From: Pelomonas sp051857475
GTDB taxonomy: Bacteria; Pseudomonadota; Gammaproteobacteria; Burkholderiales; Burkholderiaceae_C
Length of the DNA stretch: 64,000 nucleotides
Assembly: GCF_051857475.1 (NCBI RefSeq)
Contig: NZ_JBPZGZ010000003.1
Coordinates: forward strand, 620,001-684,000
Reading direction: 5' to 3'
Both the position numbers and the translations under genes were made by a program. Under the pieces are notes generated by a model. The model did no database searches. It was not told the DNA's origin and worked only from the letters and a program-made list of their open reading frames with translations. Shown piece by piece: positions 16,778 to 25,102 of the stretch (the stretch's first letter is position 1; each line of letters opens with the position of its first letter).

Positions 16778-17098
16778 ATGAACGCCGACCAAATGCTCGC
16801 CGAGATCCGTGAAGCCAACCTGTCCTACCTGATGCTGGCCCAGAGCCTGATCCGCGCCGACCGCGAACAGGCCCTGTACCGCCTGGGCATCAGCGAGGAC
16901 ACGGCCGCGCTGATCGGCACGCTGAGCCCGGCCCAGATCATGAAGATCGCTTCCGGCAACACCCTGCTGTGCGCCTTCCGCATGAGCGACGACCTGGTGT
17001 GGGGCCTGCTGACCAACCACAGCAAGCCCGGCGCGAACGAGAGCGTGTCCCGCCTGCACGCTTCCATCCTGATGGCCGGCCGCCACGAGCACGCCTGA
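16778..17098 (+). CDS. flhD: Flagellar transcriptional regulator FlhD
   Basis: FlhD pairs with FlhC to form the FlhD4C2 master activator of early flagellar genes. The 106-residue helical product matches FlhD well (IREANLSYLMLAQSLIRADR, then MFR-type AFRMSDDLVWGLL). The ATG at 16778 follows GGAAG. The 172 bases between the TPR terminator and this start should hold the flhDC promoter and its regulatory sites, but no specific element was identified there. Confidence 0.97.
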   Translation: MNADQMLAEIREANLSYLMLAQSLIRADREQALYRLGISEDTAALIGTLSPAQIMKIASGNTLLCAFRMSDDLVWGLLTNHSKPGANESVSRLHASILMAGRHEHA

Positions 17099-17150
17099 TC
17101 CGTCTTCCCCGATTCGCTGCCCACCCCAGTTACAGATTCCGGAGCCCACC

Positions 17151-17687
17151 ATGCGCGTCAAGAGCATCCTCACCGAAGCCAAGCAGATCGACCGTGCCGT
17201 TCAGCTGATCCACCTCGGTGCTCGCCTGCAGGTGCTGGAATCCGAAACCGATCTGTCCTACGAGCGCCTGCTGCGTCTCTATAAAGAAGTGAGCGGCAAG
17301 TCGCCGTCCAAGGGCCAGCTGCCCTTCTCGACCGACTGGTTCATGACCTGGCAGCCCAATATCCACGCCAGCCTCTTCCTGAACATCCATGAGTACCTGA
17401 ACAAGGCTGCGGCACTTGACGAGATCGACACCGTCATCAAGGCCTACCAGCTCTATCAGGAGCAGACCACGGCCCAGGGCCTGGAAGCCATGCTGTCCGT
17501 CACCCGCGCCTGGCGCCTGGTGAAGTTCGTCGACAACGGCATGCTGACGCTGACCAAGTGCTCCAAGTGCAATGGCCAGTTCGTCACCCACCCGCACGAG
17601 ACGGCCCGCCACTTCGTCTGTGGCCTTTGCAACCCGCCCGCACGCGCCGGCAAGGGCCGCGCCCAGGGCTCCATCCAGATGCACTAA
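17151..17687 (+). CDS. flhC: Flagellar transcriptional activator FlhC
   Basis: FlhC is the DNA-binding partner of FlhD. The 178-residue product has the four zinc-binding cysteines in place at residues 137, 140, 157 and 160 (CSKC and CGLC) within the conserved C-terminal part, plus the typical FSTDWFMTWQPNIHASLF segment. It starts 52 bases after flhD and is probably co-transcribed. FlhDC is typical of enterics and betaproteobacteria and supports the taxonomic inference. Confidence 0.97.
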   Translation: MRVKSILTEAKQIDRAVQLIHLGARLQVLESETDLSYERLLRLYKEVSGKSPSKGQLPFSTDWFMTWQPNIHASLFLNIHEYLNKAAALDEIDTVIKAYQLYQEQTTAQGLEAMLSVTRAWRLVKFVDNGMLTLTKCSKCNGQFVTHPHETARHFVCGLCNPPARAGKGRAQGSIQMH

Positions 17688-17710
17688 CTTAATAGGGCGA
17701 CACTGTCGCC

Positions 17711-18463
17711 ATGTGGATCACCCGTTGGCCGCTGCCGGCTCTGTTGAGCTGGCTGGCGGCCTGGTTCATTTATGCGGCTTCGTTGTGGGCCGGCCTGTCG
17801 CCCGGGCCGGCTTTGGCGCTGGGCGCCGCCGTCGCCGCCGCGCTCGCCTGGCTGAATGACGAGCGCTGGCGTCGTCTCATCGTCGCCCTGGGTTTCCCGG
17901 CCTCGGTGCTGGCCCTGGGCTGGCAGGGCGGGGCGTCTGGCTTGCTGTGGCTGGCGCCGTTGGCCCTGCTGTGGTGGCTCTACCCGCGCCGGACCTGGTC
18001 CGAGGCGCCGCTCTTCCCCACGCCGCGTGGTGCGCTGCAGCAACTGCCGACCCTGGCTCCGCTGCAGGCGCAGGCGCGTGTGCTGGACGCCGGCTGCGGC
18101 GTCGGTGATGGCCTTCGTGAACTGCTTCACGCCTACCCGCAAGCCCGCGTCGAGGGCGTCGAGTGGAGCCGGCCGCTGGCTTGGGTTGCCCGGCTGCGGG
18201 CGCGCGGCGCCCGGGTGCGCCAGGGCGACCTCTGGGCCGACGACTGGGCGCCCTTTGCCCTGGTCTATGTCTTCCAGCGGCCCGAATCCATGCCCCGCGT
18301 CTGGGCCAAGGCCTGTGCCGAGCTGGCGCCCGACGCCTGGCTGGCCAGTCTGGACTTCGCCGTGCCCGATGTGACACCGGTGGCGAACTGGCAACTGTCC
18401 AACGGCCAGAACGTGTGGCTTTACCGCCCGGTACGGAATGGGCCGGCAAAGCCCGCCAATTGA
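17711..18463 (+). CDS. Membrane-associated SAM-dependent methyltransferase
   Basis: The 250-residue product has two to three hydrophobic segments in its first 92 residues (7-27, 34-46, 57-91), then a class I methyltransferase fold starting with motif I VLDAGCGVGDG at 124-134. The following acidic strand (VEGVEWS) would bind the ribose of S-adenosylmethionine. The substrate is unknown. It sits between flhC (23 bases upstream) and motA, ahead of the motA sigma-28 promoter, so it may be expressed with flhDC. The homologous fold is clear; a flagellar role is suggested only by position. Confidence 0.75.
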   Translation: MWITRWPLPALLSWLAAWFIYAASLWAGLSPGPALALGAAVAAALAWLNDERWRRLIVALGFPASVLALGWQGGASGLLWLAPLALLWWLYPRRTWSEAPLFPTPRGALQQLPTLAPLQAQARVLDAGCGVGDGLRELLHAYPQARVEGVEWSRPLAWVARLRARGARVRQGDLWADDWAPFALVYVFQRPESMPRVWAKACAELAPDAWLASLDFAVPDVTPVANWQLSNGQNVWLYRPVRNGPAKPAN

Positions 18464-18480
18464 GTGCATACGGCGGGCTT
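18449..18480 (+). terminator. Inverted repeat at the end of the methyltransferase gene
   Basis: AAGCCCGCC (18449-18457) pairs with GGCGGGCTT (18472-18480), spanning the stop codon, with a 14-base loop and no T-run. It may weakly separate this gene from motA. Confidence 0.4.
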
Positions 18481-18498
18481 CATCGCGGCATACTTTGC

Positions 18499-18525
18499 TC
18501 AAGCCCCCCGGCACCGGGCCGATAT
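18499..18525 (+). promoter_or_regulatory. Sigma-28 promoter for motAB-cheYZ
   Basis: TCAA (18499-18502) is followed after exactly 15 bases by GCCGATAT (18518-18525), a 7/8 match to the -10 consensus and among the best in the window. It lies 28 bases before the motA start. Confidence 0.8.
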
Positions 18526-18553
18526 GGCCTGAACACCCCCAACTCAACCGCGC

Positions 18554-19411
18554 ATGTTCGTCATCATCGGCTGGGCCATCTCCATGGCCTGCATCTTCGG
18601 CGTGTTCATCGCCCACGGCGGGAACATCGGCGTCATCCTGCACGCCTTGCCCTTCGAGATGATCACCATCTTCGGCGCCGCCATTGGTGCCTTCCTGGCC
18701 AACAACCAGATGAAGGTCGTCAAGGCGACGGCTGCCGGCCTGGGCCTGTGCTTCAAGGGCAGCAAATACAGCAAGGCCCGCTACATGGAGCTGCTGGCTC
18801 TCATGTACGACATCCTGCAGAAGGCGCGCAAGGAAGGCCTGATGTCCATTGAAAAGGATGTCGAGGACCCGCACAGCTCGCCGCTGTTCCAGAAATACAC
18901 GACGGTGGGCAACGACCACCACGTCACAGAATTCATCACCGACTACCTGCGCATGATGGTGTCGGGCAACCTGAACGCCCACGAGATCGAATCGCTGATG
19001 GACAGCGAGATCGAGACCCACCACCAGGAAGAGCATGCGGCCGTTGCGGCCCTGCAGCGCCTGGCGGGCGGCCTGCCGGCCTTCGGCATCGTGGCGGCCG
19101 TGCTGGGTGTCGTGAACACCATGGGCTCGGTCGGCCAGCCGCCGGCCGTGCTGGGCGGCATGATCGGTTCCGCCCTGGTCGGTACCTTCCTGGGCATTCT
19201 GCTGGCCTATGGCTTCGCCGAGCCGCTGGCAGGCCTGCTGGAGCAGAAGGTCGAGGACGGCGGCAAGGAATTCCAGTGCATCAAGACGACGCTGCTGGCC
19301 AGCATGCAGGGCTATGCGCCCCAGGTGGCCATCGAGTTCGGCCGCAAGGTGCTGTTCTCCGGTGACCGTCCGAGCTTCAGCGAGCTCGAAGGTCACGTGA
19401 AAAAGAAGTGA
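18554..19411 (+). CDS. motA: Flagellar motor stator protein MotA
   Basis: MotA is the proton-channel stator subunit that pushes on FliG. The 285-residue product has four membrane segments: two near the N-terminus (FVIIGWAISMACIFGVFIAH, FEMITIFGAAIGAFLA) and two after the cytoplasmic loop (AFGIVAAVLGVVNTMGS, GSALVGTFLGILLAYGFAEP). The loop carries the charged residues that contact FliG. It is followed after 11 bases by motB. Confidence 0.98.
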   Translation: MFVIIGWAISMACIFGVFIAHGGNIGVILHALPFEMITIFGAAIGAFLANNQMKVVKATAAGLGLCFKGSKYSKARYMELLALMYDILQKARKEGLMSIEKDVEDPHSSPLFQKYTTVGNDHHVTEFITDYLRMMVSGNLNAHEIESLMDSEIETHHQEEHAAVAALQRLAGGLPAFGIVAAVLGVVNTMGSVGQPPAVLGGMIGSALVGTFLGILLAYGFAEPLAGLLEQKVEDGGKEFQCIKTTLLASMQGYAPQVAIEFGRKVLFSGDRPSFSELEGHVKKK

Positions 19412-19422
19412 TGGAGCCCTGA

Positions 19423-20421
19423 ATGGCCGGCGACGCCAAGAAGCTCCAGCCCATCATCATCAAGAAGGTGAAGAAGGGCGGCCACGCGGCCCATGGCGGC
19501 GCGTGGAAGATTGCCTACGCCGACTTCGTCACGGCCATGATGGCCTTCTTCCTGCTGATGTGGCTGCTCGGCTCCACGACCGAGGGCGACAAGAAGGGCA
19601 TTGCCGACTTCTTCCAGTCGCCGCTGAAGGTGGCCATGCTGGGCGGTTCGGGCTCGGGCGACTCCTCCAGCGTGGTGCGTGGCGGTGGCAAGGACCTGAC
19701 ACGCGAGACCGGCCAGGTCAAGGAAGGCCAGAGCGAGGCCAAGAAGTCCAGCTACACCCTGCGTGCGCTGAAGGAAGAGCAGCGCAAGGCGGAGCGGGCG
19801 CGGCTGGAGCAGCTCAAGACCAAGGTCGAAGAGGTGCTGGCCGAGAACCCCAAGCTGGCGGCCCTGGGCGGCCAGATCCGCCTGGACATGACCCGCGAGG
19901 GCCTGCGCATCCAGATCGTCGACGAGGGCAACCGGCCCATGTTCGACAGCGGCAGCGCCGTCGTGAAACCGTATATGCGCGAGTTGCTGCGCGAGCTCGG
20001 CAGCGTGCTGACCGAGGTGCCCAACCGCCTGACCGTGGAAGGTCACACCGACGCCCAGGCCTTCCCGGGCGGCGACAAGGGCTACAGCAACTGGGAGCTG
20101 TCGGCCGACCGCGCCAATGCCTCGCGCCGCGAACTCGTCGCCGGTGGGCTGTCGGAGGCGCGCATGCTGCGCGTGCAGGGCCTGGCCGCCAGCAAGCTGC
20201 TCGACGCCAAGGATCCCAATGGCGCACTGAACCGTCGCATCAGCATCATCGTCATGAACCGTGATGCCGAGGACGCCGTGCTGAAGAACCTGCCCGATGA
20301 GCCGGAGGCCGAGGCGCCCGCCGCCGATGCCGCAGGCACACAAGCGCCTGCTGGCGGGCTCACGCAAGTGCCGGGGACCGGCAAAATGCCGCAAACTCAA
20401 ACGCCGGCTCCGGCGCGCTAG
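19423..20421 (+). CDS. motB: Flagellar motor stator protein MotB
   Basis: MotB anchors the stator to peptidoglycan and carries the proton-accepting aspartate. The 332-residue product has a Lys-rich N-terminus and one membrane helix with the key Asp34 (AYADFVTAMMAFFLLMWLLG, residues 31-50). A plug/linker follows, then an OmpA-like peptidoglycan-binding domain (VEGHTDAQAFPGG, NWELSADRANASRRELV). The Pro/Ala-rich tail of about 40 residues is longer than in E. coli. Confidence 0.98.
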   Translation: MAGDAKKLQPIIIKKVKKGGHAAHGGAWKIAYADFVTAMMAFFLLMWLLGSTTEGDKKGIADFFQSPLKVAMLGGSGSGDSSSVVRGGGKDLTRETGQVKEGQSEAKKSSYTLRALKEEQRKAERARLEQLKTKVEEVLAENPKLAALGGQIRLDMTREGLRIQIVDEGNRPMFDSGSAVVKPYMRELLRELGSVLTEVPNRLTVEGHTDAQAFPGGDKGYSNWELSADRANASRRELVAGGLSEARMLRVQGLAASKLLDAKDPNGALNRRISIIVMNRDAEDAVLKNLPDEPEAEAPAADAAGTQAPAGGLTQVPGTGKMPQTQTPAPAR

Positions 20422-20475
20422 AACTAGACTGCGTGCTGACCCCGAAAAACTGCCCGCACCCGAGAGAGGATCGCC

Positions 20476-20868
20476 ATGAGCGCTGACATGAAATTCCTGG
20501 TCGTCGACGACTTCTCCACCATGCGCCGCATCGTGCGCGGCCTGCTGAAGGAAATCGGCTACAACAACTGCGAAGAGGCCGAAGACGGCGTCGAGGCGTT
20601 GAGCATGCTCAAGGGCGCCAAGTTCGACTTCGTCGTCAGCGACATCAACATGCCCAACATGACGGGCTTCGAGCTGCTGAAGGCCATCAAGGAAGATCCC
20701 AACCTGAAGCACCTGCCGGTGCTGATGGTCACCGCCGAAGCGCGCAAGGAAGACATCGTGCTGGCCGCCCAGTCGGGCGCCGCGGGCTACATCGTCAAGC
20801 CCTTCACGAAGGCGACGCTGGAAGAAAAAGTCCTGAAGATCATGCAGAAGCTGGCCGCGGCCGCCTGA
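20476..20868 (+). CDS. cheY: Chemotaxis response regulator CheY
   Basis: CheY carries the phosphoryl signal from CheA to FliM. The 130-residue single receiver domain has every key residue: acidic pair Asp11/Asp12, phosphoacceptor Asp56 (VVSDINMPNM), Thr86 and Lys108 (YIVKPF). The start ATG follows an AGAGAGGA ribosome site. It lies 54 bases after motB and 23 before cheZ, in the same transcriptional unit. cheA, cheW and cheB/R are not in this window. Confidence 0.98.
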   Translation: MSADMKFLVVDDFSTMRRIVRGLLKEIGYNNCEEAEDGVEALSMLKGAKFDFVVSDINMPNMTGFELLKAIKEDPNLKHLPVLMVTAEARKEDIVLAAQSGAAGYIVKPFTKATLEEKVLKIMQKLAAAA

Positions 20869-20891
20869 CAACAACAATCAAGGGGACTGCC

Positions 20892-21527
20892 ATGTCGATG
20901 GAACAGTTGGACCAATTGAGCAAGGCCCAGGAGCCGTTGCTTGTCTCGCCCGAAGTCTTCCAGCAACTCGGCACGATCACACGCACGCTGCACGACACCA
21001 TGCAGCGCTTGGGCGTCATGCCCAAGCTGCAGGTGGCCACCGACGGCCTGCCCGACGCGCGCAGCCGCCTGAGCTATATCGCCGAAAAGACGGCCGCCGC
21101 CGCCGAGAAGGTGCTGAACTCCGTCGACCAGGCCAAGGCCGAGCACGCCGGCATCAGCAATGCCACCAAGGAACTGGCGGCTGCCATCGTGGCCGATCCG
21201 GTTCGCGCCGTCGCCAGCGGCGCCGTCATGAACTTCGTCAAGGATGTCGAGAACCGCACCACGAGCATCGACAACCACCTGACCGACATCATGCTGGCCC
21301 AGGACTTCCACGACCTGACCGGTCAGGTCGTGGCCAAGGTCGTCAAGCTGGCCAATGACCTGGAAGACAGCCTGGTCAAGTTGCTGGTGCAGGTTGTGCC
21401 GCCCGAGCAGCGCGAGAAGGTCGATCCGACCATCCTGCAGGGCCCGGTCGTCAACGCCGAGGGCCGTACCGATGTCGTCACCAACCAGGGCGAAGTCGAC
21501 GACCTGCTGGCCAGCCTCGGCTTCTGA
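20892..21527 (+). CDS. cheZ: CheY-P phosphatase CheZ
   Basis: CheZ removes the phosphate from CheY to end the signal. The 211-residue helical product has the catalytic segment AQDFHDLTGQVVAKV with Asp141 and Gln145, equal to the active residues of E. coli CheZ, and a C-terminal CheY-binding tail (VDDLLASLGF). A perfect terminator follows 22 bases downstream, closing the motA-motB-cheY-cheZ unit. Confidence 0.97.
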   Translation: MSMEQLDQLSKAQEPLLVSPEVFQQLGTITRTLHDTMQRLGVMPKLQVATDGLPDARSRLSYIAEKTAAAAEKVLNSVDQAKAEHAGISNATKELAAAIVADPVRAVASGAVMNFVKDVENRTTSIDNHLTDIMLAQDFHDLTGQVVAKVVKLANDLEDSLVKLLVQVVPPEQREKVDPTILQGPVVNAEGRTDVVTNQGEVDDLLASLGF

Positions 21528-21549
21528 CGCGCGCCCTGCGCTCGGCATC

Positions 21550-21574
21550 AAGCCCGCCATCGGCGGGCTTTTTT
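21550..21574 (+). terminator. Rho-independent terminator after cheZ
   Basis: AAGCCCGCC-ATC-GGCGGGCTT followed by TTTTC: a 9-bp perfect stem with a 3-base loop and T-run. Confidence 0.92.
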
Positions 21575-21638
21575 CTTGTCCTCGAATGTTGTGATGCGGG
21601 TCGCCCGGCGGGGTGCTGCGCTTCTGCTAAAAACGCCG

Positions 21639-21659
21639 CCTCGCCTCACAAGGGCGAGG
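21639..21659 (+). other. Short hairpin before the outer-membrane barrel gene
   Basis: CCTCGCC and GGCGAGG pair across a 7-base loop, 25 bases before the ATG at 21685. It probably lies in the 5' leader of that gene. Confidence 0.35.
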
Positions 21660-21684
21660 TCAACAACATCAGGGAGATCATCAA

Positions 21685-22266
21685 ATGATTCGATTCAAGC
21701 AGGCGACGCTCGCCTTCGCGGCGGCCTTGGCCGTTGCGGCGCCGCAAGCCCAGGCCCAGGCGCAAGCCAGCGAGACGGACTCGCGCATCGGCTGGTACGG
21801 CGACTTCGCGGTCGGCGGCACCCGCTACGAGTCCGAACCCGGCTTTGTCCTCTGCCGTTGCCGCAAGGGCAGCGCCACGGCCCTCAAGGTCGGCGCCGGC
21901 TATCGCTTCGGCGTCTCGGCCGTCGAGGCTTGGTATATGGACCTCGGCAAGGCCAATTTCGGCGCCGACTATTGGGGTCCTGCCACCTCGGCCCATATGC
22001 GCGCCGCCGTGCTGGGCGGTGCCTGGTCTGCGCGCTGGGGGCGGTACGTCGAGGCCACCTGGCGTGTCGGCGCGGCCTTTGTCAATGCGACCGGCGACGG
22101 CGGCAGCCAGCACGACGTTCGCGCCACCGGCGGTTTCTCCCTCGGCTGGCGCACGACCGAAACGTCGACGCTGGAACTGGGCTTCGACATCCTGAGTGCC
22201 CGCGATGCCAGCGGCGCCCGTACCGACGCCGTGCCCGTCACGCTGGGTTTCCGCCAGCGCTTCTGA
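21685..22266 (+). CDS. Putative small outer-membrane beta-barrel protein
   Basis: The 193-residue product starts with a signal peptide (MIRFKQATLAFAAALAVAAPQAQA, probable cleavage near residue 25-29). It continues with alternating polar/aromatic strands (YGDFAVGGTRYE, LKVGAGYRFGVSAVEAWYMD, VTLGFRQRF) and ends in phenylalanine, the usual recognition signal of the barrel-assembly machinery. A Cys pair (LCRCR) lies near residue 53. The ribosome site AGGGAGA is strong. Size and strand pattern suggest an eight-stranded OmpW/OmpA-type barrel; the function is unknown. It follows the cheZ terminator and is probably independent of the flagellar genes. Confidence 0.7.
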   Translation: MIRFKQATLAFAAALAVAAPQAQAQAQASETDSRIGWYGDFAVGGTRYESEPGFVLCRCRKGSATALKVGAGYRFGVSAVEAWYMDLGKANFGADYWGPATSAHMRAAVLGGAWSARWGRYVEATWRVGAAFVNATGDGGSQHDVRATGGFSLGWRTTETSTLELGFDILSARDASGARTDAVPVTLGFRQRF

Positions 22267-22269
22267 CCC

Positions 22270-23016
22270 TCAGTCCGGCTGCGCCTCGGGCACCAGCTCG
22301 CGGATGGCCTGGTTGAGCTTGTCCAGAGTCTGCTGCGCCACCAACTGTGAACAGGCCAGGTAGCGCAGCTCCCCGCGCGGCATGTCGGCGAACTCGATGC
22401 GCACCAGCGGCAGTGGTGTGAACTCGGGATCCTTGCGCAGCCAGCTCAGGTCCTCCTCGTCGATCAGCATGTAGTCGACCCGGCGCACACCCACCATGCG
22501 CGCCAGCTGCAGCGGCGCGAGCTGGGCGCGCAGCGGCGGCCTGGCGGCGCTCGCCAGGAGCTGGTCGAGCTGCTGGCCGTAGGACACGCCCTCCATCAGG
22601 CCGGGCTGCAGGGAGCCGTCTGCAAACAGCTGGGCGATGCGCGGGATGGCGCGGATCTGCACCGCAACGGCGGCGTGGGCAAGCACCACATGCGGCTTGT
22701 CGCGGTGGATGGGCAGACTGAAGCGGGCAAAGGCCTCGCGTTCCGGGTTCTTGTACAGGCCCGGCGAGCACAGCGGTGCCTGGTTGGCCTGCAGATGCTG
22801 CAGCGTGCGGCGGATGGGCACTTCGGCGTATTGCGCCTGGACGCCGGCACGCTTGAGCAGCTTGATGGTGCGCTCCATCAGGAAGCCGGCCGGCTTGCCG
22901 TCCACGGTATGGGTGTAGGGCGGCTTGTCGCGGTACTCGATGGTCAGCGGCTGCGCCACGGTGGCGCCGGCGCAAGAGGCGACGGTCACGGCGAGCAAGC
23001 GGGCGAGGCGGGCCAT
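22270..23016 (-). CDS. Orphan periplasmic substrate-binding protein (SBP_bac_3-like) A
   Basis: The 248-residue product has a signal peptide (LLAVTVASCAGATVAQP) and the two-lobe solute-binding pattern (LTIEYRDKPPYTHTVDGKPAGF, then EVPIRRTLQHLQANQAPLCS). The FxRFSLPIHRDKPHVV segment is typical of proteins related to amino-acid-binding components. No permease or ATPase gene is adjacent, so it may sense or scavenge a ligand rather than serve a normal ABC importer. The ATG at 23016 is chosen for the signal peptide; the frame is open 62 codons further upstream into non-coding sequence. It ends 4 bases after the convergent barrel gene. Two similar genes occur elsewhere in the window. Confidence 0.78.
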   Translation of the reverse strand: MARLARLLAVTVASCAGATVAQPLTIEYRDKPPYTHTVDGKPAGFLMERTIKLLKRAGVQAQYAEVPIRRTLQHLQANQAPLCSPGLYKNPEREAFARFSLPIHRDKPHVVLAHAAVAVQIRAIPRIAQLFADGSLQPGLMEGVSYGQQLDQLLASAARPPLRAQLAPLQLARMVGVRRVDYMLIDEEDLSWLRKDPEFTPLPLVRIEFADMPRGELRYLACSQLVAQQTLDKLNQAIRELVPEAQPD

Positions 23017-23137
23017 GGATGGAAGATTAGCCCCAGCCAGACGGTCGTCACCACCGTTGGAGCGGCAATCCTTCACATCCTGGCCCTGGCTACGCCGCCC
23101 GGCGCGGAATAGCCGGCCAAGCCTCCCGCTTTTCTCG

Positions 23138-23167
23138 CTCAAGTCGGGCAGGGCGCCTCGAACAATG
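23138..23167 (+). promoter_or_regulatory. Putative class II promoter core upstream of flhB
   Basis: CTCAAGT, 15 bases, then GAACAATG. The same two blocks with the same spacing occur before flhA. Read as a sigma-70 promoter this gives -35 CTCAAG and -10 AACAAT with a 17-base spacer. Experimentally untested. Confidence 0.45.
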
Positions 23168-23190
23168 CTGTCCAGCGCTGCATCACCCCC

Positions 23191-24360
23191 ATGGCCGACC
23201 ACGACGCACAGGATCGCAACTTACCCGCCTCGCCCAAGAAGATCGAAAGATCCCGGGCCGAGGGGCAATTGCCGCGTTCGCGCGACCTGCCGCATTTCGC
23301 CATGATGGTCGCCGGCGGCGCCGCCCTGGCCGCCGGGGGGCCGCAGATCATCGAGAAGATGCGCCAGACCCTGATCACCGGCCTGCATTTCGACGCCAGC
23401 CTGCTGGCCCGGCCCGGCTTCATGGGCGAGCGCCTCGCCGAGATGACACTGGCCTTTGCCGCCGTCGCCGGACCGATCGCAGCCCTGCTGATGCTGGTCG
23501 GCATCGCCAGCAACCTGGCCAGCGGCGGCTGGAACTGGACGATGAAGCCGCTGGCCCCCAAGTTCACGCATCTCAACCCCTTGGCCGGCCTGGGCCGCCT
23601 CTTCAGCGGCCAGGGCTTTGGCTCGGCGTTGAAGGCGGTTCTGCTGGCCCTGGTGCTCGGCATCGTCGGCGCCATGGTGCTGAAGGACCGCCTGGCGGCC
23701 TATGTGGGCATCATGTCCGTGCCCCTGCCGTCGGCCCTCGCCTATGCCGGCCAGCAACTGATGGGGGGCCTGGGCCTGCTGGCGGTTGCACTGGCCGTCT
23801 TTGCCGCCATCGATGTGCCGCTGCAGCGCCAGCTCTGGATGCGCCGCATGCGCATGACGCGCGAAGAGGTCAAGCAGGAAATGAAGGAGGTTGAAGGCAA
23901 CCTCGAGATCAAGGCCAAGGTGCGCGCCAAGATGCGCGAGATGGCCAAGCGCCGCATGCTGGCCGCGGTGCCCCAGGCCGACCTGGTGGTCATGAACCCG
24001 ACCCACTACGCCGTGGCCCTCAAGTACGAGGAAGGCAAGATGGCTGCTCCGAAGGTCGTGGCCAAGGGCGCCGACCTGCTGGCCATGAAGATCCGCGACC
24101 TGGCCAAGGAGAGCAAGGTGCCGGTGCTGCAGCAGCCCGTGCTGGCCCGTGCCCTCTACGCCCACGCCAAGGTCGACCACGAGATCCCCGCTGCGCTGTT
24201 CAGCGCCGTGGCCCAGGTGCTGGCCTATGTCTACCAGCTGCGCGCCGCCCTGGCCTCACGCAACGTGGCGCGGCCGGACGTGCCCAAGCCGCATGTGCCG
24301 CCGGAGCTCGACCCGCACAACAAGCCGGGCTGGCAGCCGGAGCCTGACGAGGATTTCTAA
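23191..24360 (+). CDS. flhB: Flagellar export gate protein FlhB
   Basis: FlhB is the export-gate protein that switches substrate class after autocleavage. The 389-residue product opens with the conserved EKTE-like basic stretch (ASPKKIERSRAEGQLPRSRD) and has four membrane segments. The autocleavage site NPTH is at 269-272 (VVMNPTHYAVALKYE), with the usual cytoplasmic tail and a Pro-rich extension. It is isolated from flhA by an oppositely oriented toxin island; flhB and flhA are normally neighbours. Confidence 0.98.
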   Translation: MADHDAQDRNLPASPKKIERSRAEGQLPRSRDLPHFAMMVAGGAALAAGGPQIIEKMRQTLITGLHFDASLLARPGFMGERLAEMTLAFAAVAGPIAALLMLVGIASNLASGGWNWTMKPLAPKFTHLNPLAGLGRLFSGQGFGSALKAVLLALVLGIVGAMVLKDRLAAYVGIMSVPLPSALAYAGQQLMGGLGLLAVALAVFAAIDVPLQRQLWMRRMRMTREEVKQEMKEVEGNLEIKAKVRAKMREMAKRRMLAAVPQADLVVMNPTHYAVALKYEEGKMAAPKVVAKGADLLAMKIRDLAKESKVPVLQQPVLARALYAHAKVDHEIPAALFSAVAQVLAYVYQLRAALASRNVARPDVPKPHVPPELDPHNKPGWQPEPDEDF

Positions 24361-24380
24361 GGCCTGCGCCGTGACTCGCA

Positions 24381-24671
24381 CTAGGTCGTGCGCCACTTGA
24401 TGAATTCAAAGGGGTCCGAGGGTCCTTGGATCACCAGGTAGTACTCGGCCCGCAAGGCAACGCCACCCGCAGCTTCGTGGAAGAAAAAGTCGTCGTCCTG
24501 CGGTGGGATGCCTATCGACTTGCAGAACCCGGCATCCGTGAATCGGTCGTGGTAGTCCTTGGCCAGGCGCTCAGCCTGCACCTGCGAATGGCCGAACGCC
24601 TGCTGCAACTCCCTGGCGACATGCCTGAAGAGTTCCTTGACGTCGTCATCGGCTGAAACGACCAGCTCCAT
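24381..24671 (-). CDS. Small protein of unknown function in the toxin island (E)
   Basis: The 96-residue acidic, cytoplasmic-looking protein (MELVVSADDDVKELFRHVAR, then DDDFFFHEAAGGVALRAEYY) has no recognised domain. The ATG at 24671 has GAGG 10 bases upstream; a GTG six codons earlier is an alternative. It is the last of five small minus-strand genes after the toxin-like gene, 21 bases after its neighbour. Size, charge and position fit an immunity protein, but that is inference only. Confidence 0.6.
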   Translation of the reverse strand: MELVVSADDDVKELFRHVARELQQAFGHSQVQAERLAKDYHDRFTDAGFCKSIGIPPQDDDFFFHEAAGGVALRAEYYLVIQGPSDPFEFIKWRTT

Positions 24672-24692
24672 GGGTTTGCGACCTCGCACGTT

Positions 24693-24992
24693 CTATCGCA
24701 GCTCATCCTCGGCCAGCACGTCCACATGGCCGACAAGGCCCTGCAGCGCGCCCAGCACTTCGTTGAGAACCGCCTGCTGCTGCGCTTCGTTCAGAACGAG
24801 GAGAGGGAACGCCGAGATTTGCAGATCGCATTCGTCACCCTCCCCCTGGAGTGGGTTCTTCTCGAACTTGAGCACGGTATCCCGGTATACCAATGCGCCG
24901 CGCACTTGTTCCGAGCCCGGAAGCAGGCTCTTGAACTCATTCAGTACGGCCTCCTGTCGATCTGACGCATTGAACAGCAGCACAAAAGGCAT
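24693..24992 (-). CDS. Small protein of unknown function in the toxin island (D)
   Basis: The 99-residue protein (MPFVLLFNASDRQEAVLNEF, then ISAFPLLVLNEAQQQAVLNE) has no signal peptide or known motif. The repeated QxAVLNE element at about residues 13-18 and 73-78 may indicate an internal duplication. It lies about 110 bases after the previous small gene, the largest gap in the row. It is a candidate immunity or immunity-like gene; the function is not recognised. Confidence 0.6.
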   Translation of the reverse strand: MPFVLLFNASDRQEAVLNEFKSLLPGSEQVRGALVYRDTVLKFEKNPLQGEGDECDLQISAFPLLVLNEAQQQAVLNEVLGALQGLVGHVDVLAEDELR

Positions 24993-25102
24993 GGGTTTGT
25001 CGCTGAGGCTGGCAACTACAGCCCGCGCAGCGTGTCGTTGTACAGACCGGTATCCATCTCAACATGCCTTTGGGGCAACGCGCGTGATCGCGAGAGTGCA
25101 GA

